Assembly: GCA_046350555.1 (NCBI GenBank)
Contig: JAXMAF010000012.1
Location: forward strand, 62,001-126,000
DNA: 64,000 nucleotides
Source: JAXMAF01 sp046350555
GTDB taxonomy: Bacteria; Planctomycetota; Phycisphaerae; Phycisphaerales; SM1A02
Direction of reading: 5' to 3'
The position numbers and the translations under genes were made by a program. Positions 10,046 to 19,491 of the stretch are shown here, piece by piece; position 1 is the stretch's first letter, and every line of letters starts with the position of its first letter. Below the pieces are notes generated by a model, which was not told the origin of the DNA, did not search any database, and saw only the letters and a list, made by a program, of their open reading frames with translations.

Positions 10046-13000
10046 ATGACGCGGTCAAGCCACCCGTCAGCCCCCAACATATGGTGGGACGGATCTATAC
10101 GCAGCCAATCCCTGCTCCCTTTCCTGGCAGACATCGCAGCCAGTTCCGCCGTTGCCACCCCGGGTACAGCTGCCTCGAACGCCGCCGAGGTTCGTCCCTT
10201 CGTCCACCTGCACCTTCACAGCGAGTATTCGCTCCTCGACGGCGGCAACAAGCTTGAGCCGCTTTGCAGGCGCGTGAAGGAGCTCGGCATGACCGCGGTG
10301 GCGGTCACCGATCACGGCAACCTGCACGGCGCGATGGAGTTCGTGGCCGCAGCGAAGGCCGCAGGCGTGAAGCCGATCCTGGGCATCGAGGCGTACGTCG
10401 CGCCGGGCGATCGGCGCGACCGCACGCACACCGGCATCGCCGACGGTGGCTTTCACCTTGTGCTGTTGGCCGAGACGCTCGCCGGATGGCGCAACCTCCT
10501 GAAGCTCTCGTCCGATGCGTTCCTCAACGGCTTCTACTACAAGCCGCGCATGGACAAGTCGACGCTGGCGCGCTGGTCGGATGGGGTCATCGCGATCAAC
10601 GGACACCTCGGTTCGTCGCTGGCGCATCACCTGGAGAGCTACGTCAAGACCGCCGACGAGAGGCACTGGCATGCGGCGCTCGGCGAGGCGCGCTGGCACG
10701 CCGAGACGTTCCGCGCCGACGGCGGCACGGGCGGGCGCGAGCCTCGCTTCTACGTCGAGCTGCAGCGGCACATCCCGGAGCAGGAGCGCATCAACCCGCT
10801 GCTGCGGCGGCTGGCCAAGGAGCTCGGGCTGCCGCTGGTCGTCGACAACGACGCACACTTCCTGCGCGCCGAGGACCACGACCACCACGACACTCTGTGC
10901 TGCATCAGCATGCAGAAGGTCAAGGGCGACTCGTCGCGGCTGGTGTATCCCAAGCAGCTCTACGTGAAGAGCCCGCAGGAGATGTGGGAGCTCTGTGGCG
11001 ACGACGCGGAGGAGGCCGAGGCCCTGGCGAACACGGCGAGCATCGCGGATCGCTGCAATGTCGCCATGGATCTTGGCGGCAACCATGCGCCGGTCGTGCA
11101 GGTTGTGCACCCGGGCGTCCCCCCGACCTACGACCCGTCGCGCGATGGCAGCGACCTCACCGCGTGGTTCACGGCGTACTGCGCCCGATTCGAGCTTCGG
11201 CCGCATGACGCGAGCAAGCCCGATGCGCCCAGCGCGGACGAGCTGAAGGGCGGCTGCGACCAGGCGCTCCGCGACCTCGCCGAGGCGGGCGTGATCTGGC
11301 GCTATGGGCCGGACGGCGCCGCTTCCACCGGCGACGCGGCCGCGCGGGCGGCGATCCGCGAGCGGCTCGAGCGCGAGCTGCGCGTCCTCGCCGACAAGTC
11401 GATCAGCGCGTACTTCCTCATCGTGTGGGACTTCGTGAACTGGGCGCGGCAGCGCGGCATTCCGGCGAACGCGCGTGGCTCCGGCGTCGGCACGATGGTC
11501 GGGTACGTGCTTGGCCTCTCCAACGCCTGCCCGGTCAAGTACGGCCTCCTCTTCGAGCGATTCACCGACCCGGACCGGTCGGAGTATCCGGACATCGACA
11601 TCGACATCTGCCAGGACGGCCGCGCCGCGGTCATCGACTACGTGCGGCGCAAGTACGGCTACGTCGCGCAGATCATCACCTTCGGCCGGCTCAAGGCGCG
11701 CGCGGCGATCAAGGACGTCGCCCGGGTCATGGGGATGACGCCGGCCGACGGGCAGGCGCTCTCGAACCTGGTGCCGCAGGACCTCGGCATCACGATCGCG
11801 GAGGCGATGCAGAAGGAGCCGCGCCTCAAGGAGCGCTACGACGTCGATCCGCTGGTGAAGCGCATCGTCGACGCCGCGATGGCGCTCGAGGATCACGCCA
11901 GGCACGCGGGCGTGCACGCCGCTGGCGTGGTGATCGCCACGCAGCCGTTGGAGAACATCGTGCCGCTCTGCCGGCCCACCGGCGGCGCCTCGACGAGCGG
12001 TGCGGCGCACGCGGCGGCGCTCGGCTCGAATCCAGTCGCGGGCGGCACCGGCGGGTCGGCGACCGCAAGCGCCGCCGGTGGCGTGCGCGCGGGGGCCGGC
12101 GTCGGCGAGGGACAGGACGTCGTCACGCAGTGGGACGGCCCGACCTGCGAGAAGGTCGGCCTGCTGAAGATGGACTTCCTCGGACTTCGCACCCTCTCGA
12201 CGATCGAGCTGTGCCGCAGGATCGTGCGCGAATCGCTGAGCGAGGAGGCGATCTGGCGGGCCGTCGGGCGCGGCGAGGAGTTCGAGCGGACCGGTGGCGG
12301 CGCCGGTGCGCCGGAGCGCGGCCCCCATCCACTCGACCTCGACCGCATCGCGCTCGACGACCAGCGCGTGCTCGACCTCTTCCGCCGCGCCGACACGGCC
12401 GGGATCTTCCAGTTCGAGTCCGGCGGCATGCGCAAGCTGCTGGCGGACATGCGGCCCGACCGGCTCGAGGACCTCATCGCGGCCAACGCGCTCTTCCGGC
12501 CGGGCCCGATGGACCTGATCCCCGACTACAACGCCCGCAAGCACGGCCGCCAGCCGCTGCCGCGCATGCATCCGGTGGTCGAGGAGCACACGCGCGAGAC
12601 GTACGGGATCATGGTCTACCAGGAGCAGGTGATGCAGGTGCTCCACGGCCTCGGCGGCATCCCGCTGCGCGCCGCGTACACGATCATCAAGGCGATCTCG
12701 AAGAAGAAGCAGGAGACGATCAACGCCGCGCGAGCCGACTTCGTCGCCGGCGCCATGGCGCGCGGCGTGACCGGCGAGGCGGCGGCCGAGCTCTTCGAGT
12801 TGATCCTCAAGTTCGCCGGCTACGGCTTCAACAAGAGCCATTCGACCGGCTACGCGATCATCGCCTACCAGACCGCGTACCTGAAGACGCACTTTCCCGG
12901 GCACTTCATGGCCGCGGTGCTCAGCTACGAGAGCCAGGCGAGCAAGATCGAGGAATGGTCGATGTATCTCGACGAATGCCGTCGAGTGCAGTATCCGGAC

Positions 13001-14356
13001 CACTCGGCGCGGGCGCCGCATGTGGGGGTCGAGGTCCGCGCGCCCGACGTGAACCTCTCCGACGCCGGATTCTCGCTGGTGTACGGTCCCGACGAGCCGC
13101 GCGACCATCTGCATGGCCATATCCGGTTCGGCCTCGGCGCGATCAAGGGCGCCGGTGGTGCGGCGACGCGCGCCGTGGTGCAGGAGCGGCTCCTTCGCGG
13201 TCCGTTCCGCTCGCTCTTCGACTTCTGCGAGCGCGTCGATCTGCGCACCGTCAATCGCGCCACCATCGAGGCGTTCGTCAAGGCCGGTGCATTCGACTCG
13301 CTTCACGGGATCGATCAGCGCAGCGCGCTGGTCCAGTCGATCGACAAGGCGGTGCGCGGCGGGCAGTCGGTCGCGCGCGACCGGCAGGCGGGACAGATGA
13401 GCATGTTCGGCGACCCGGACGAGTTGTCGGCGCCTGGCGCCGGTGGCACTCTCGGCGGCGCCGGCGCCGGAGGGCCGGGTTCCGGCGCGGCGCTCGAGCG
13501 GGCGGTGCCGTGGGAGCGCCTGCAGATGCTGGCGTTCGAGAAGGAGGCGCTCGGCTTCCACGTCTCGGGCCATCCGCTCGACTCCTACCGCGCGATCCTG
13601 GCGGAGTTCGCCACGTGCGACACCGCCGCGGCGGCGGAGCTCGACGCGGGCGTGGCGGTGGGAATCGGCGGCGTGCTGACGCGCGTGCAGCCGACGACGG
13701 CGAAGTCGGGACGCCTCGCCGGACAGCGCATGGCGCAGCTGGCGATCGCGGACCTGCGAGGCACGTTGGAGGGCGTGATCTTCCCGGAGAGCTTCGCGGC
13801 CTGCGGTCACGCGCTCCAGCCCGAGGCGATCGTGATGATCGTCGGCACGATCGATCGCAGCCGCGGTCCGACCAACATCATCGTGGAGCACGCGCTGCCC
13901 ATCGACGCCGCGCCGCAGCAACTGGCGACGGCGCTCGAGCTGCTTTTCGTCGAGGGCGACGAGGCCGACGGACCGCTCTCGCAACGGATGCGCATGGCGG
14001 CCGGGCTGCTCAAGCAGGCCTCAGCGATGGCGACCGGCGTCGCCGGCTCCGGCCGCGGGCGCGCGGTGCCGGTGCGCATCCAGCTTGCCCTGGCTCCGAC
14101 GGCGCGTGCTTCGTCGGAACCGGCGGAGGCACGTGTCGTGACCTTGGCCGCCGGGCGGCTGCTCGTCGTGCCCGAGCCTTCGCTCCTGCGGCAATTGCGC
14201 GACCTCGTCGGTGCCGGCGACGTTCGCGTCCGCGGCGGCCACCTGCCGCGCCGCGAACGCCGGGGCGGTCGGAACGCGCCGCATGGCGACACGGAATCAC
14301 GCGGATCACGCGAATCGCGTGACTCGATCATGGCGCATCCCGCCGCGCGGGCATGA
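10046..14356 (+). CDS. dnaE: DNA polymerase III alpha subunit
   Basis: Replicative polymerase catalytic subunit, about 1430 residues. The PHP domain begins VHLHLHSEYSLLDGG and contains VTDHGNLHGAMEF. Catalytic aspartates are visible in PDIDIDICQDGR (near residues 516 and 518) and KMDFLGLRTLS. Other conserved blocks are RGSGVGTMVGYVLGL, TAGIFQFESGGMRKLL, ALFRPGPMDLIP, YGIMVYQEQVMQV and GYGFNKSHSTGYA. A C-terminal OB-fold region follows. The protein exceeds the usual ~1160 residues because of Gly/Ala-rich insertions (about 11985-12110 and 13430-13500). The start is uncertain: ATG 10034 or 10046 both precede the PHP domain and no good ribosome-binding site is visible. The frame is continuous with the upstream dockerin gene, which is judged an artefact of that gene's missing stop. 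Confidence 0.93.
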   Translation: MTRSSHPSAPNIWWDGSIRSQSLLPFLADIAASSAVATPGTAASNAAEVRPFVHLHLHSEYSLLDGGNKLEPLCRRVKELGMTAVAVTDHGNLHGAMEFVAAAKAAGVKPILGIEAYVAPGDRRDRTHTGIADGGFHLVLLAETLAGWRNLLKLSSDAFLNGFYYKPRMDKSTLARWSDGVIAINGHLGSSLAHHLESYVKTADERHWHAALGEARWHAETFRADGGTGGREPRFYVELQRHIPEQERINPLLRRLAKELGLPLVVDNDAHFLRAEDHDHHDTLCCISMQKVKGDSSRLVYPKQLYVKSPQEMWELCGDDAEEAEALANTASIADRCNVAMDLGGNHAPVVQVVHPGVPPTYDPSRDGSDLTAWFTAYCARFELRPHDASKPDAPSADELKGGCDQALRDLAEAGVIWRYGPDGAASTGDAAARAAIRERLERELRVLADKSISAYFLIVWDFVNWARQRGIPANARGSGVGTMVGYVLGLSNACPVKYGLLFERFTDPDRSEYPDIDIDICQDGRAAVIDYVRRKYGYVAQIITFGRLKARAAIKDVARVMGMTPADGQALSNLVPQDLGITIAEAMQKEPRLKERYDVDPLVKRIVDAAMALEDHARHAGVHAAGVVIATQPLENIVPLCRPTGGASTSGAAHAAALGSNPVAGGTGGSATASAAGGVRAGAGVGEGQDVVTQWDGPTCEKVGLLKMDFLGLRTLSTIELCRRIVRESLSEEAIWRAVGRGEEFERTGGGAGAPERGPHPLDLDRIALDDQRVLDLFRRADTAGIFQFESGGMRKLLADMRPDRLEDLIAANALFRPGPMDLIPDYNARKHGRQPLPRMHPVVEEHTRETYGIMVYQEQVMQVLHGLGGIPLRAAYTIIKAISKKKQETINAARADFVAGAMARGVTGEAAAELFELILKFAGYGFNKSHSTGYAIIAYQTAYLKTHFPGHFMAAVLSYESQASKIEEWSMYLDECRRVQYPDHSARAPHVGVEVRAPDVNLSDAGFSLVYGPDEPRDHLHGHIRFGLGAIKGAGGAATRAVVQERLLRGPFRSLFDFCERVDLRTVNRATIEAFVKAGAFDSLHGIDQRSALVQSIDKAVRGGQSVARDRQAGQMSMFGDPDELSAPGAGGTLGGAGAGGPGSGAALERAVPWERLQMLAFEKEALGFHVSGHPLDSYRAILAEFATCDTAAAAELDAGVAVGIGGVLTRVQPTTAKSGRLAGQRMAQLAIADLRGTLEGVIFPESFAACGHALQPEAIVMIVGTIDRSRGPTNIIVEHALPIDAAPQQLATALELLFVEGDEADGPLSQRMRMAAGLLKQASAMATGVAGSGRGRAVPVRIQLALAPTARASSEPAEARVVTLAAGRLLVVPEPSLLRQLRDLVGAGDVRVRGGHLPRRERRGGRNAPHGDTESRGSRESRDSIMAHPAARA

Positions 14357-14362
14357 CAACGC

Positions 14363-14386
14363 CGCGGCCGGCCGAAGCCGGCCGCG
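14363..14386. terminator. Hairpin between convergent dnaE and dockerin gene
   Basis: A perfect 10-bp GC-rich stem (cgcggccggc paired with gccggccgcg) with a CGAA tetraloop starts six bases after the dnaE stop. There is no T-run on either side, so it is not a classic intrinsic terminator. It could still end transcription from both convergent genes or stabilise 3' ends. Confidence 0.5.
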
Positions 14387-14455
14387 CCCCGACGATTCGT
14401 CACAACGGTCATTCGACGGCACCGGCCCCCGCGCAGGCGGCGGCCGGCGGCGCGA

Positions 14456-15379
14456 TCACTGACCCATCCACAACCCGAGGATCGCCTTGAAGGTGGCCAG
14501 CGAGCCGGCGAAGTTGCTGTCGATGCAGAGCGGGCTCACGGTGTCGCACGGCATGTCGAACTTGCCGACCTTGGTCGTGGTGTCGGCGCCGCAGGAACCG
14601 TCGATGTCCTCGCATCCATCGACGGCCTTCGCCACGATGCTGGCGCTCAGTCCAACGCAGCCGCTCTTGCACCAGAACGCCGTGCTCGAAGCGGTCGCGT
14701 CGGCGAGGGCCATGTTGAGGTCACAGCAGAACGGCTCGGTCTCGACGAGCGCCGCGAAGGCGAGCGCGGAACGACCGGCGACGCTCCATTGGCCCGGCGG
14801 AAGGGCGGAGAGCAGGTCCTTCGCGAAGCTGTCGAGGATCGCGGCGATCGTGACGGGGGACCCGTCGATCGAGGCGAGGTCGCTCGGACCGGACGCCGGG
14901 AAGCTGACGACGCTGGTGTCGATGAAGACCGTCGCCTGGGCGAGCGCCAGGTTCATCGCCATGCTGCTGCCGTCGTAGGAGATGATGTTGAGCGCGCCCT
15001 GCGGCTCGCCGCTGGGCAGCACGGTGACCGTCCCGTTGAGCACGGTGATGGGCAGCGGCTCGCCGAAGCCGCCCACGACCTTGCCAACGAAGTTCAGCGA
15101 CTGGTAGCTGTCGCACGTGGGGCCGCACACGCCCCAGTTGGAGAGCATCTTGCCGAGGTCGCCACCGTCGACGATGCCGTCGCCGTTGACATCGGCGCTG
15201 CTCCCGGCGAGCCCGAAGTTCGCGAACATGATGGCGAGGTCGGCCCCGTCGACGATTCCGTCGCCGTTGAGGTCGCCTTCACACGTCGCGCCGAACGTCG
15301 GTGCCGCAATCGCGGCCGCGAGCAGTGCGAGTGCGGCACGACCCGAAACACGAGAGGCTTGCGATCCGACGCCCTGCAT
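14456..15379 (-). CDS. Exported protein with N-terminal dockerin-like repeats
   Basis: A 307-residue secreted protein. A signal peptide (RAALALLAAAIAAPTFGA) is followed directly by two dockerin-like repeats, EGDLNGDGIVDGADLAIMF and ADVNGDGIVDGGDLGKMLSNW. The repeats are therefore N-terminal, unlike the other family members here where they end the protein. The remaining ~220 residues have several Cys (CCDLNMA, CKSGC, CEDIDGSCGAD), which suggests disulfides, and match no family I recognise. Start 15379 has an AGGAG box; the frame is open to 15466 but the signal peptide supports the shorter start. It is convergent with dnaE. Confidence 0.78.
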   Translation of the reverse strand: MQGVGSQASRVSGRAALALLAAAIAAPTFGATCEGDLNGDGIVDGADLAIMFANFGLAGSSADVNGDGIVDGGDLGKMLSNWGVCGPTCDSYQSLNFVGKVVGGFGEPLPITVLNGTVTVLPSGEPQGALNIISYDGSSMAMNLALAQATVFIDTSVVSFPASGPSDLASIDGSPVTIAAILDSFAKDLLSALPPGQWSVAGRSALAFAALVETEPFCCDLNMALADATASSTAFWCKSGCVGLSASIVAKAVDGCEDIDGSCGADTTTKVGKFDMPCDTVSPLCIDSNFAGSLATFKAILGLWMGQ

Positions 15380-15687
15380 GGTGAGCTCCTGCCCGGCGGG
15401 CTGTTGACGCGACGATCGGATCCCTCCGATCGGACTGCGCCGGTGCGAATTGACCTGGACGTACACAACTCGCGAAGGCTGGCCGCCGTCATCACCGAGG
15501 CGAGTTGCTTGCAGCGCATCGGACCGTGCGCCGACCCCCGCGGCGCCGTCCCGTCACGCACCCACCTCCGCTTTGCACCGGGCGGCTTCACCCTGCGTGC
15601 CATCCTACGAGACGATATCCGGCTTCCACCGTCCGGTACCGAACCTCGTGCGACATTCTCTCTCCTGCGTCGATCCGATGCACTGCC

Positions 15688-15717
15688 TTGACTCACATAC
15701 TCTGTGTGACATAGCAT
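15688..15717 (+). promoter_or_regulatory. Promoter and putative operator of the PadR gene
   Basis: TTGACT at 15688-15693 and TAGCAT at 15712-15717, 18 bp apart, form a credible promoter just upstream of the ATG at 15724. Between them an inverted repeat TCACA-N7-TGTGA (15693-15697 / 15705-15709) overlaps the spacer, as expected for an autoregulated PadR repressor. The 5' part of this ~340-bp divergent gap (15380-15687) shows nothing else I can name. Confidence 0.6.
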
Positions 15718-15723
15718 ACGGCC

Positions 15724-16128
15724 ATGATCGAACGCGAACTCATGCGCGGCGCTGGCCCGATCGCCGTCCTGAAGCTCCTGGAGCGGCGCGAGATGTACGG
15801 CTACGAGATCGCCGAGGCGCTCTCGCAGCGCACGGATGGCGTCCTGGCGATGGGGCAGTCCACGCTCTATCCACTGCTCTACAACCTCGAGGCGAAGGGA
15901 CTCCTCGCCTCGCGGTGGGATGACTCCGGCTCGCGCGGCCGGAAGTACTACGCCCTGACCACGTCGGGGAAGCGTCGCCTCTCGGAAGACGCGAAGCAGT
16001 GGCAGGCCGCGGTCGACGCGATGCGAGCGCTGGGCGTCGTGGCGTCGACGCGCGGTGTGACGGCGATGGTCCGCGCGATCCTCGGTCATGGCGCCGGGTG
16101 CGCGCCGGTCGGAGCGCGCGTCGCATGA
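15724..16128 (+). CDS. PadR-family transcriptional regulator
   Basis: A 134-residue winged-helix regulator. The N-terminal domain reads GPIAVLKLLERREMYGYEIA, then STLYPLLYNLEAKGLLASRW and GRKYYALTTSGKRRL, the standard PadR helix-turn-helix and wing. A short C-terminal helix follows. Its TGA overlaps the ATG of the next gene (ATGA), so the two are translationally coupled. The promoter spacer upstream carries an inverted repeat, which fits autorepression. PadR proteins of this class usually control the membrane protein encoded beside them; the ligand is unknown. Confidence 0.9.
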   Translation: MIERELMRGAGPIAVLKLLERREMYGYEIAEALSQRTDGVLAMGQSTLYPLLYNLEAKGLLASRWDDSGSRGRKYYALTTSGKRRLSEDAKQWQAAVDAMRALGVVASTRGVTAMVRAILGHGAGCAPVGARVA

Positions 16129-18203
16129 GCCCTTCCGGCGACACGGCTGGGGACGAGCCGGGAGACCGGCTTGGGGATCGGCCTGGCGGCAAGGTCGCGG
16201 AGACGAGCGCGCCGACGAGGCCGGCGCCACCGCGCCGATGGACGCAGGCGGCATTCGCCACGTCGATCTTCACGCTGTGGCGCGAGTGGTGCGCGGGTCG
16301 TGCACGGCGCGCCGCCGCGATCGCGGCGAACCCGGAGACGGCGCGAAGCGTCGCGGCGATCGTGCGCGCCGCGGGTCTGCCTGGAATGCTCGGCAACCTC
16401 GTCGAGCGCACGGCGCGGCGCACGAGGCTGCGCCGTGGCGAGAAGCTGGAGATCGCCCGCGAACTGGCCCGCCACCTCCGCGACGGGTTGGACTCCGGCG
16501 CGAGCGCCGACGTGCTGGCGGCGACGTTCGGCGATCCGGCCCAGACCGCACGCATGCTCCGCGAGGCGACGATCGCAAAGCGCTCGCTGCTCGATCGCGG
16601 CGCGACCTCGCTCGTCAGGTGGGGTTCGCTGACCGCGGCGGTGTTGCTCGCGGTCTACCTGGCGATGGCGGCGCGGCTGTGGTTCCGGGCGCCGAAGATC
16701 GCCTTCGACCCGTTCGAGCGCATGAACGCGACGCTGCCGCAGGTCCCGACGGACGAAGCCGCGTGGCCGCGCTACCGCGAGGCGCTGCGGTGGGCCCGCG
16801 CGGGGCGCGCCACCAACGCGCCCGGCGCCGAGACAGGCACCGAGCCGTGGATGGAACTGCTCTCGAGCCCGCCCAACGCGATCAAGCCGCGCGGGGCCCT
16901 CACCCGCGACGAAGCCATCGCGCAGCTCGACGCGCACGACGCCGATCTTGCGGGGATTCGGGCCGCAGCGGCGCTCCCCGCGCTGGGCGTTCCCATCGGC
17001 GGCGCGCTGGGGCCCGAGGATCGCGAGTTCTTCGAGGGCGATGCGCGCACCTCGTCCACCGCACCGAACCAGGCGGCCGCTTCCACGGATGCCGCGCTCC
17101 TGCCGCACTTCTGGGCCCTTCGCGACGCGGCGCGGTGGCTTGCCGCCGATGCGCATCGGTCGACGGAGCGTGGCAGGCCGGACCGCGCCGTCGACGATCT
17201 CGTCGCGATGCTGGGGATTGCGCGCCAGGCGCGCGAGGGTCGGTCGCTGGTGGCGCAGCTTGTGGCGTCGGCGATCTGGAACATGGCCGCCGCGCACGCC
17301 CGCGACCTGCTCGAGGCGCACGGCGGCGCGTTCGACGACGCGACGTTGCGGCGGCTCGACGACGCCTTCGCCGCGATTCCCGACGCCGCGTGGCGCCCCG
17401 ATTTCTCCATCGAGCGCATCCTGTTCGAGGACGCGATCCAGCGGACCTACAGCGACGATGGCCACGGAGACGGCGTGCTGCTCGTCGATCCCGCGCGGCA
17501 GATGCGGAATCCCGTGCCGGTCGATGGCGTCCGTCCACCCGCGCGCGCCGCCGGTACCTTCGGCGAGAACCTCGGCGGCTTCCTCGCCTCGCCGCTCTCG
17601 GCCCTCCTGGTCGCCGGTCGGCGCGAGATCGTCGAGCGATACGGCGCGATGGTCGACGACATCGAGCGCCGCGCGGCTCGTCCGCTCTGGGAGATCGACG
17701 CGCTGGTCGACCCGAAGTTCGCGCCGGCGGGCGACGGTGGCGCTGCCTTCGATCGCTACGCGATGGTGGACCTCCTCTCGCCGGCGTTGACGAGCCTCGG
17801 TCCGGCGCTCGCGCTCACGAAGGCGAGCGTCGACGCCACGCGCGCCGCGATCGCCCTCGCGCGCTTCGAACTCGCCGAGGGGCGCTGGCCCCGGACGCTC
17901 GACGAGCTCGTGCCGCGCTTCCTTGCGTCGATTCCCCGCGATCCGTACGACGGCGGCACGATCCGCTACGCGCTGCGCGATGGTCGTCCGCTCCTCTGGT
18001 ACGTCGGCGGCGACCGCCACGACGACGGCGGCCGCCCCGCGTCCGGAGACCACGTCCCCGACCAGATCGCCGCCTCGCGAGCCATGCGCTGGGTGGCGCC
18101 GAGTGCGATGCGAGATCCACCGGCACCCGGTCAGCCGGCCTCGGCACCCGTCGACGGCGATTGGATCGTCTTCGCCGGACCCGAAGCTCCCGCCAGCCGC
18201 TGA
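16125..18203 (+). CDS. Membrane protein coupled to PadR, HAAS-like N-terminus
   Basis: A 692-residue protein of unknown function. Residues about 110-145 (KLEIARELARHLRDGLDSGA, then FGDPAQTARMLRE) resemble the HAAS / permease-prefix helices found in membrane proteins next to PadR regulators. One transmembrane segment follows (AAVLLAVYLAMAARLWF), and the remaining ~500 residues should be periplasmic. The C-terminal block ALARFELAEGRWPRTLDELV, then DPYDGGTIRYALRDG, recurs in large planctomycete membrane proteins of unknown role. Start ATG 16125 overlaps the PadR stop. No transporter helices are present, so this is not an ordinary ABC permease. A sensor or envelope role is inferred from context. 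Confidence 0.72.
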   Translation: MSPSGDTAGDEPGDRLGDRPGGKVAETSAPTRPAPPRRWTQAAFATSIFTLWREWCAGRARRAAAIAANPETARSVAAIVRAAGLPGMLGNLVERTARRTRLRRGEKLEIARELARHLRDGLDSGASADVLAATFGDPAQTARMLREATIAKRSLLDRGATSLVRWGSLTAAVLLAVYLAMAARLWFRAPKIAFDPFERMNATLPQVPTDEAAWPRYREALRWARAGRATNAPGAETGTEPWMELLSSPPNAIKPRGALTRDEAIAQLDAHDADLAGIRAAAALPALGVPIGGALGPEDREFFEGDARTSSTAPNQAAASTDAALLPHFWALRDAARWLAADAHRSTERGRPDRAVDDLVAMLGIARQAREGRSLVAQLVASAIWNMAAAHARDLLEAHGGAFDDATLRRLDDAFAAIPDAAWRPDFSIERILFEDAIQRTYSDDGHGDGVLLVDPARQMRNPVPVDGVRPPARAAGTFGENLGGFLASPLSALLVAGRREIVERYGAMVDDIERRAARPLWEIDALVDPKFAPAGDGGAAFDRYAMVDLLSPALTSLGPALALTKASVDATRAAIALARFELAEGRWPRTLDELVPRFLASIPRDPYDGGTIRYALRDGRPLLWYVGGDRHDDGGRPASGDHVPDQIAASRAMRWVAPSAMRDPPAPGQPASAPVDGDWIVFAGPEAPASR

Positions 18204-18495
18204 AGGCCGCCCCACCGATCGCGGGTTGGTGCGTGGGCGCCGGACGGAGCGCCGTCGCACCCGCTGCGCGCCGCGAAGGCCGCCCACCGATCGCCGGTCG
18301 ATGCTCGCGGCCCGGTCCCAACCGCCGACCAGCCACCGCCCCACACCCCCTGAATCACCCGGTGAAACGGCGACGGCGACGCGCAACCCTCCGCATCGTC
18401 ACTCGGCACCGCGTGCAGTCGCCGTCGACGTGCAACCGGGCGAAACTCCGTCGCGGCCACCGCCGCGACTCCTCACGCTCGCGCAGCGAGCGCCA

Positions 18496-18532
18496 GCGTG
18501 CGCAGCACGCGCGACTGCGTGCGCAGCACGCG
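18496..18532. repeat. Two-copy 16-bp direct repeat
   Basis: The 16-bp string gcgtgcgcagcacgcg occurs at 18496-18511 and 18517-18532, a period of 21 bp, ending at the stop of the convergent gene. Each copy is nearly self-complementary. The rest of the 329-bp gap 18204-18532 shows no gene, although the paired words gatcgcgggttgg and gatcgccggtcg recur near 18218 and 18290. Confidence 0.55.
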
Positions 18533-19279
18533 TCACACCACGCCTGCCGCGATCTGTTCCTGCCGCCAGTCGCTCTTCTCGCCAAGGCGCGTCTTCACGC
18601 CGGTCGGCATGCACAGGTGCATGGCCGACGCGCCCTTGAGCTCGATCTCGCCGCTCACTTCGTGGACGCCGGTCTTGAACGCGGCGCCGCCCCAGTCGAC
18701 CGAGAGCGTTCCGCACTTCATGCCGGGCTTCCGGCGCAGCCGTGCGCCCTGGCCGCGCTGATAGTGGCACGCGGCGGCGAGGTCGACCTCGACCACCTCG
18801 CCCTGGAGGTACGTCGGCACCGCGATCGGCTGGCGAATGCAGCCGAAGTCGCCACCGCTGGCGCGGAACGCGAAGTGCGCATCGCGCATGCCCTCCTTGA
18901 TGACGAAGCTGTCCTGCGGAGGACGCAGGTGCACGACGGCGTTGACCGGGTTCTCGAAGCGGTTCTGGTAGTAGATGCAGAGCTCCGCGCGCGAGTCCCG
19001 CCCGCTCCGGACCATCGGCATGAAGCAGAGTCCGTCGACCTCGTAGTAGACCGGGCCGACGACCTCCGCGAGATGGTCCGGCAGCTTGTCCTCCGCGAGC
19101 AGCGCGTACGCGAGCAGTCCACCCGCGACGGCGATGGCGCCAAGCGCGAGCCAACGGCTCGCCCACGCGGTCGTCGTCGCCTGGGTCAGGCTCTCGCCGA
19201 AGAGGAACCACGCGACAATCCCCCAGACCGCGAAGGCGATCGTCAGCAGCACCAGGACGAAGTTCCGCCGTTCATGCAT
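18533..19279 (-). CDS. Two-helix membrane protein of unknown function
   Basis: A 248-residue protein. Two hydrophobic helices lie at the N-terminus (FVLVLLTIAFAVWGIVAWFL and WLALGAIAVAGGLLAYALLA). A soluble domain of ~170 residues follows, with beta-type segments (VDGLCFMPMV, ELCIYYQNRFENPVNAVVHL, GEVVEVDLAAACHY). No motif identifies a family; the soluble part could be an immunoglobulin-like or lipid-binding beta domain, but that is a guess. Start 19279 has a GGGAG box; the frame is open to 19468, but the upstream extension is Arg-rich and unlikely to be translated. Confidence 0.62.
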   Translation of the reverse strand: MHERRNFVLVLLTIAFAVWGIVAWFLFGESLTQATTTAWASRWLALGAIAVAGGLLAYALLAEDKLPDHLAEVVGPVYYEVDGLCFMPMVRSGRDSRAELCIYYQNRFENPVNAVVHLRPPQDSFVIKEGMRDAHFAFRASGGDFGCIRQPIAVPTYLQGEVVEVDLAAACHYQRGQGARLRRKPGMKCGTLSVDWGGAAFKTGVHEVSGEIELKGASAMHLCMPTGVKTRLGEKSDWRQEQIAAGVV

Positions 19280-19379
19280 GACGCGTCTCCCTGCCGCCGA
19301 ACGCGGCGTTGCGTCATTTCCCCATCCGCGGGGATGGTAGACCATCTTCCTTCGCCGCGCGCGAACGGACTTCCTTGTG

Positions 19380-19456
19380 GTGCACGCCTCCGCAAGTGGC
19401 CGCGCCCGCCGCGCCCGCCGCGCCCCTTCGCCGACGGGTGGAGCGGAGGCGTGCAC
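19380..19456. repeat. 14-bp perfect inverted repeat between divergent genes
   Basis: gtgcacgcctccgc at 19380-19393 is the exact reverse complement of 19443-19456. The 49-bp loop holds a cgcccgccg triplet-like run. It sits between the membrane-protein gene (minus) and pdxH (plus), so it could be an operator or a small structured element. Confidence 0.55.
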
Positions 19457-19491
19457 GACGACGCGCACGCCGCGCGCTCCGCCGGCGCATC

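Noticed and set aside
10067..13984. A 1305-codon open frame antisense to dnaE
   Set aside because: It is exactly antisense to conserved polymerase motifs, has Arg/His-rich shadow composition and no recognisable domain; high GC keeps such frames open.
16086..18386. A 766-codon minus-strand frame opposite the PadR-coupled membrane protein
   Set aside because: The plus-strand gene overlaps the PadR stop, has a membrane helix and normal composition; the minus frame is Arg-rich with no motif.
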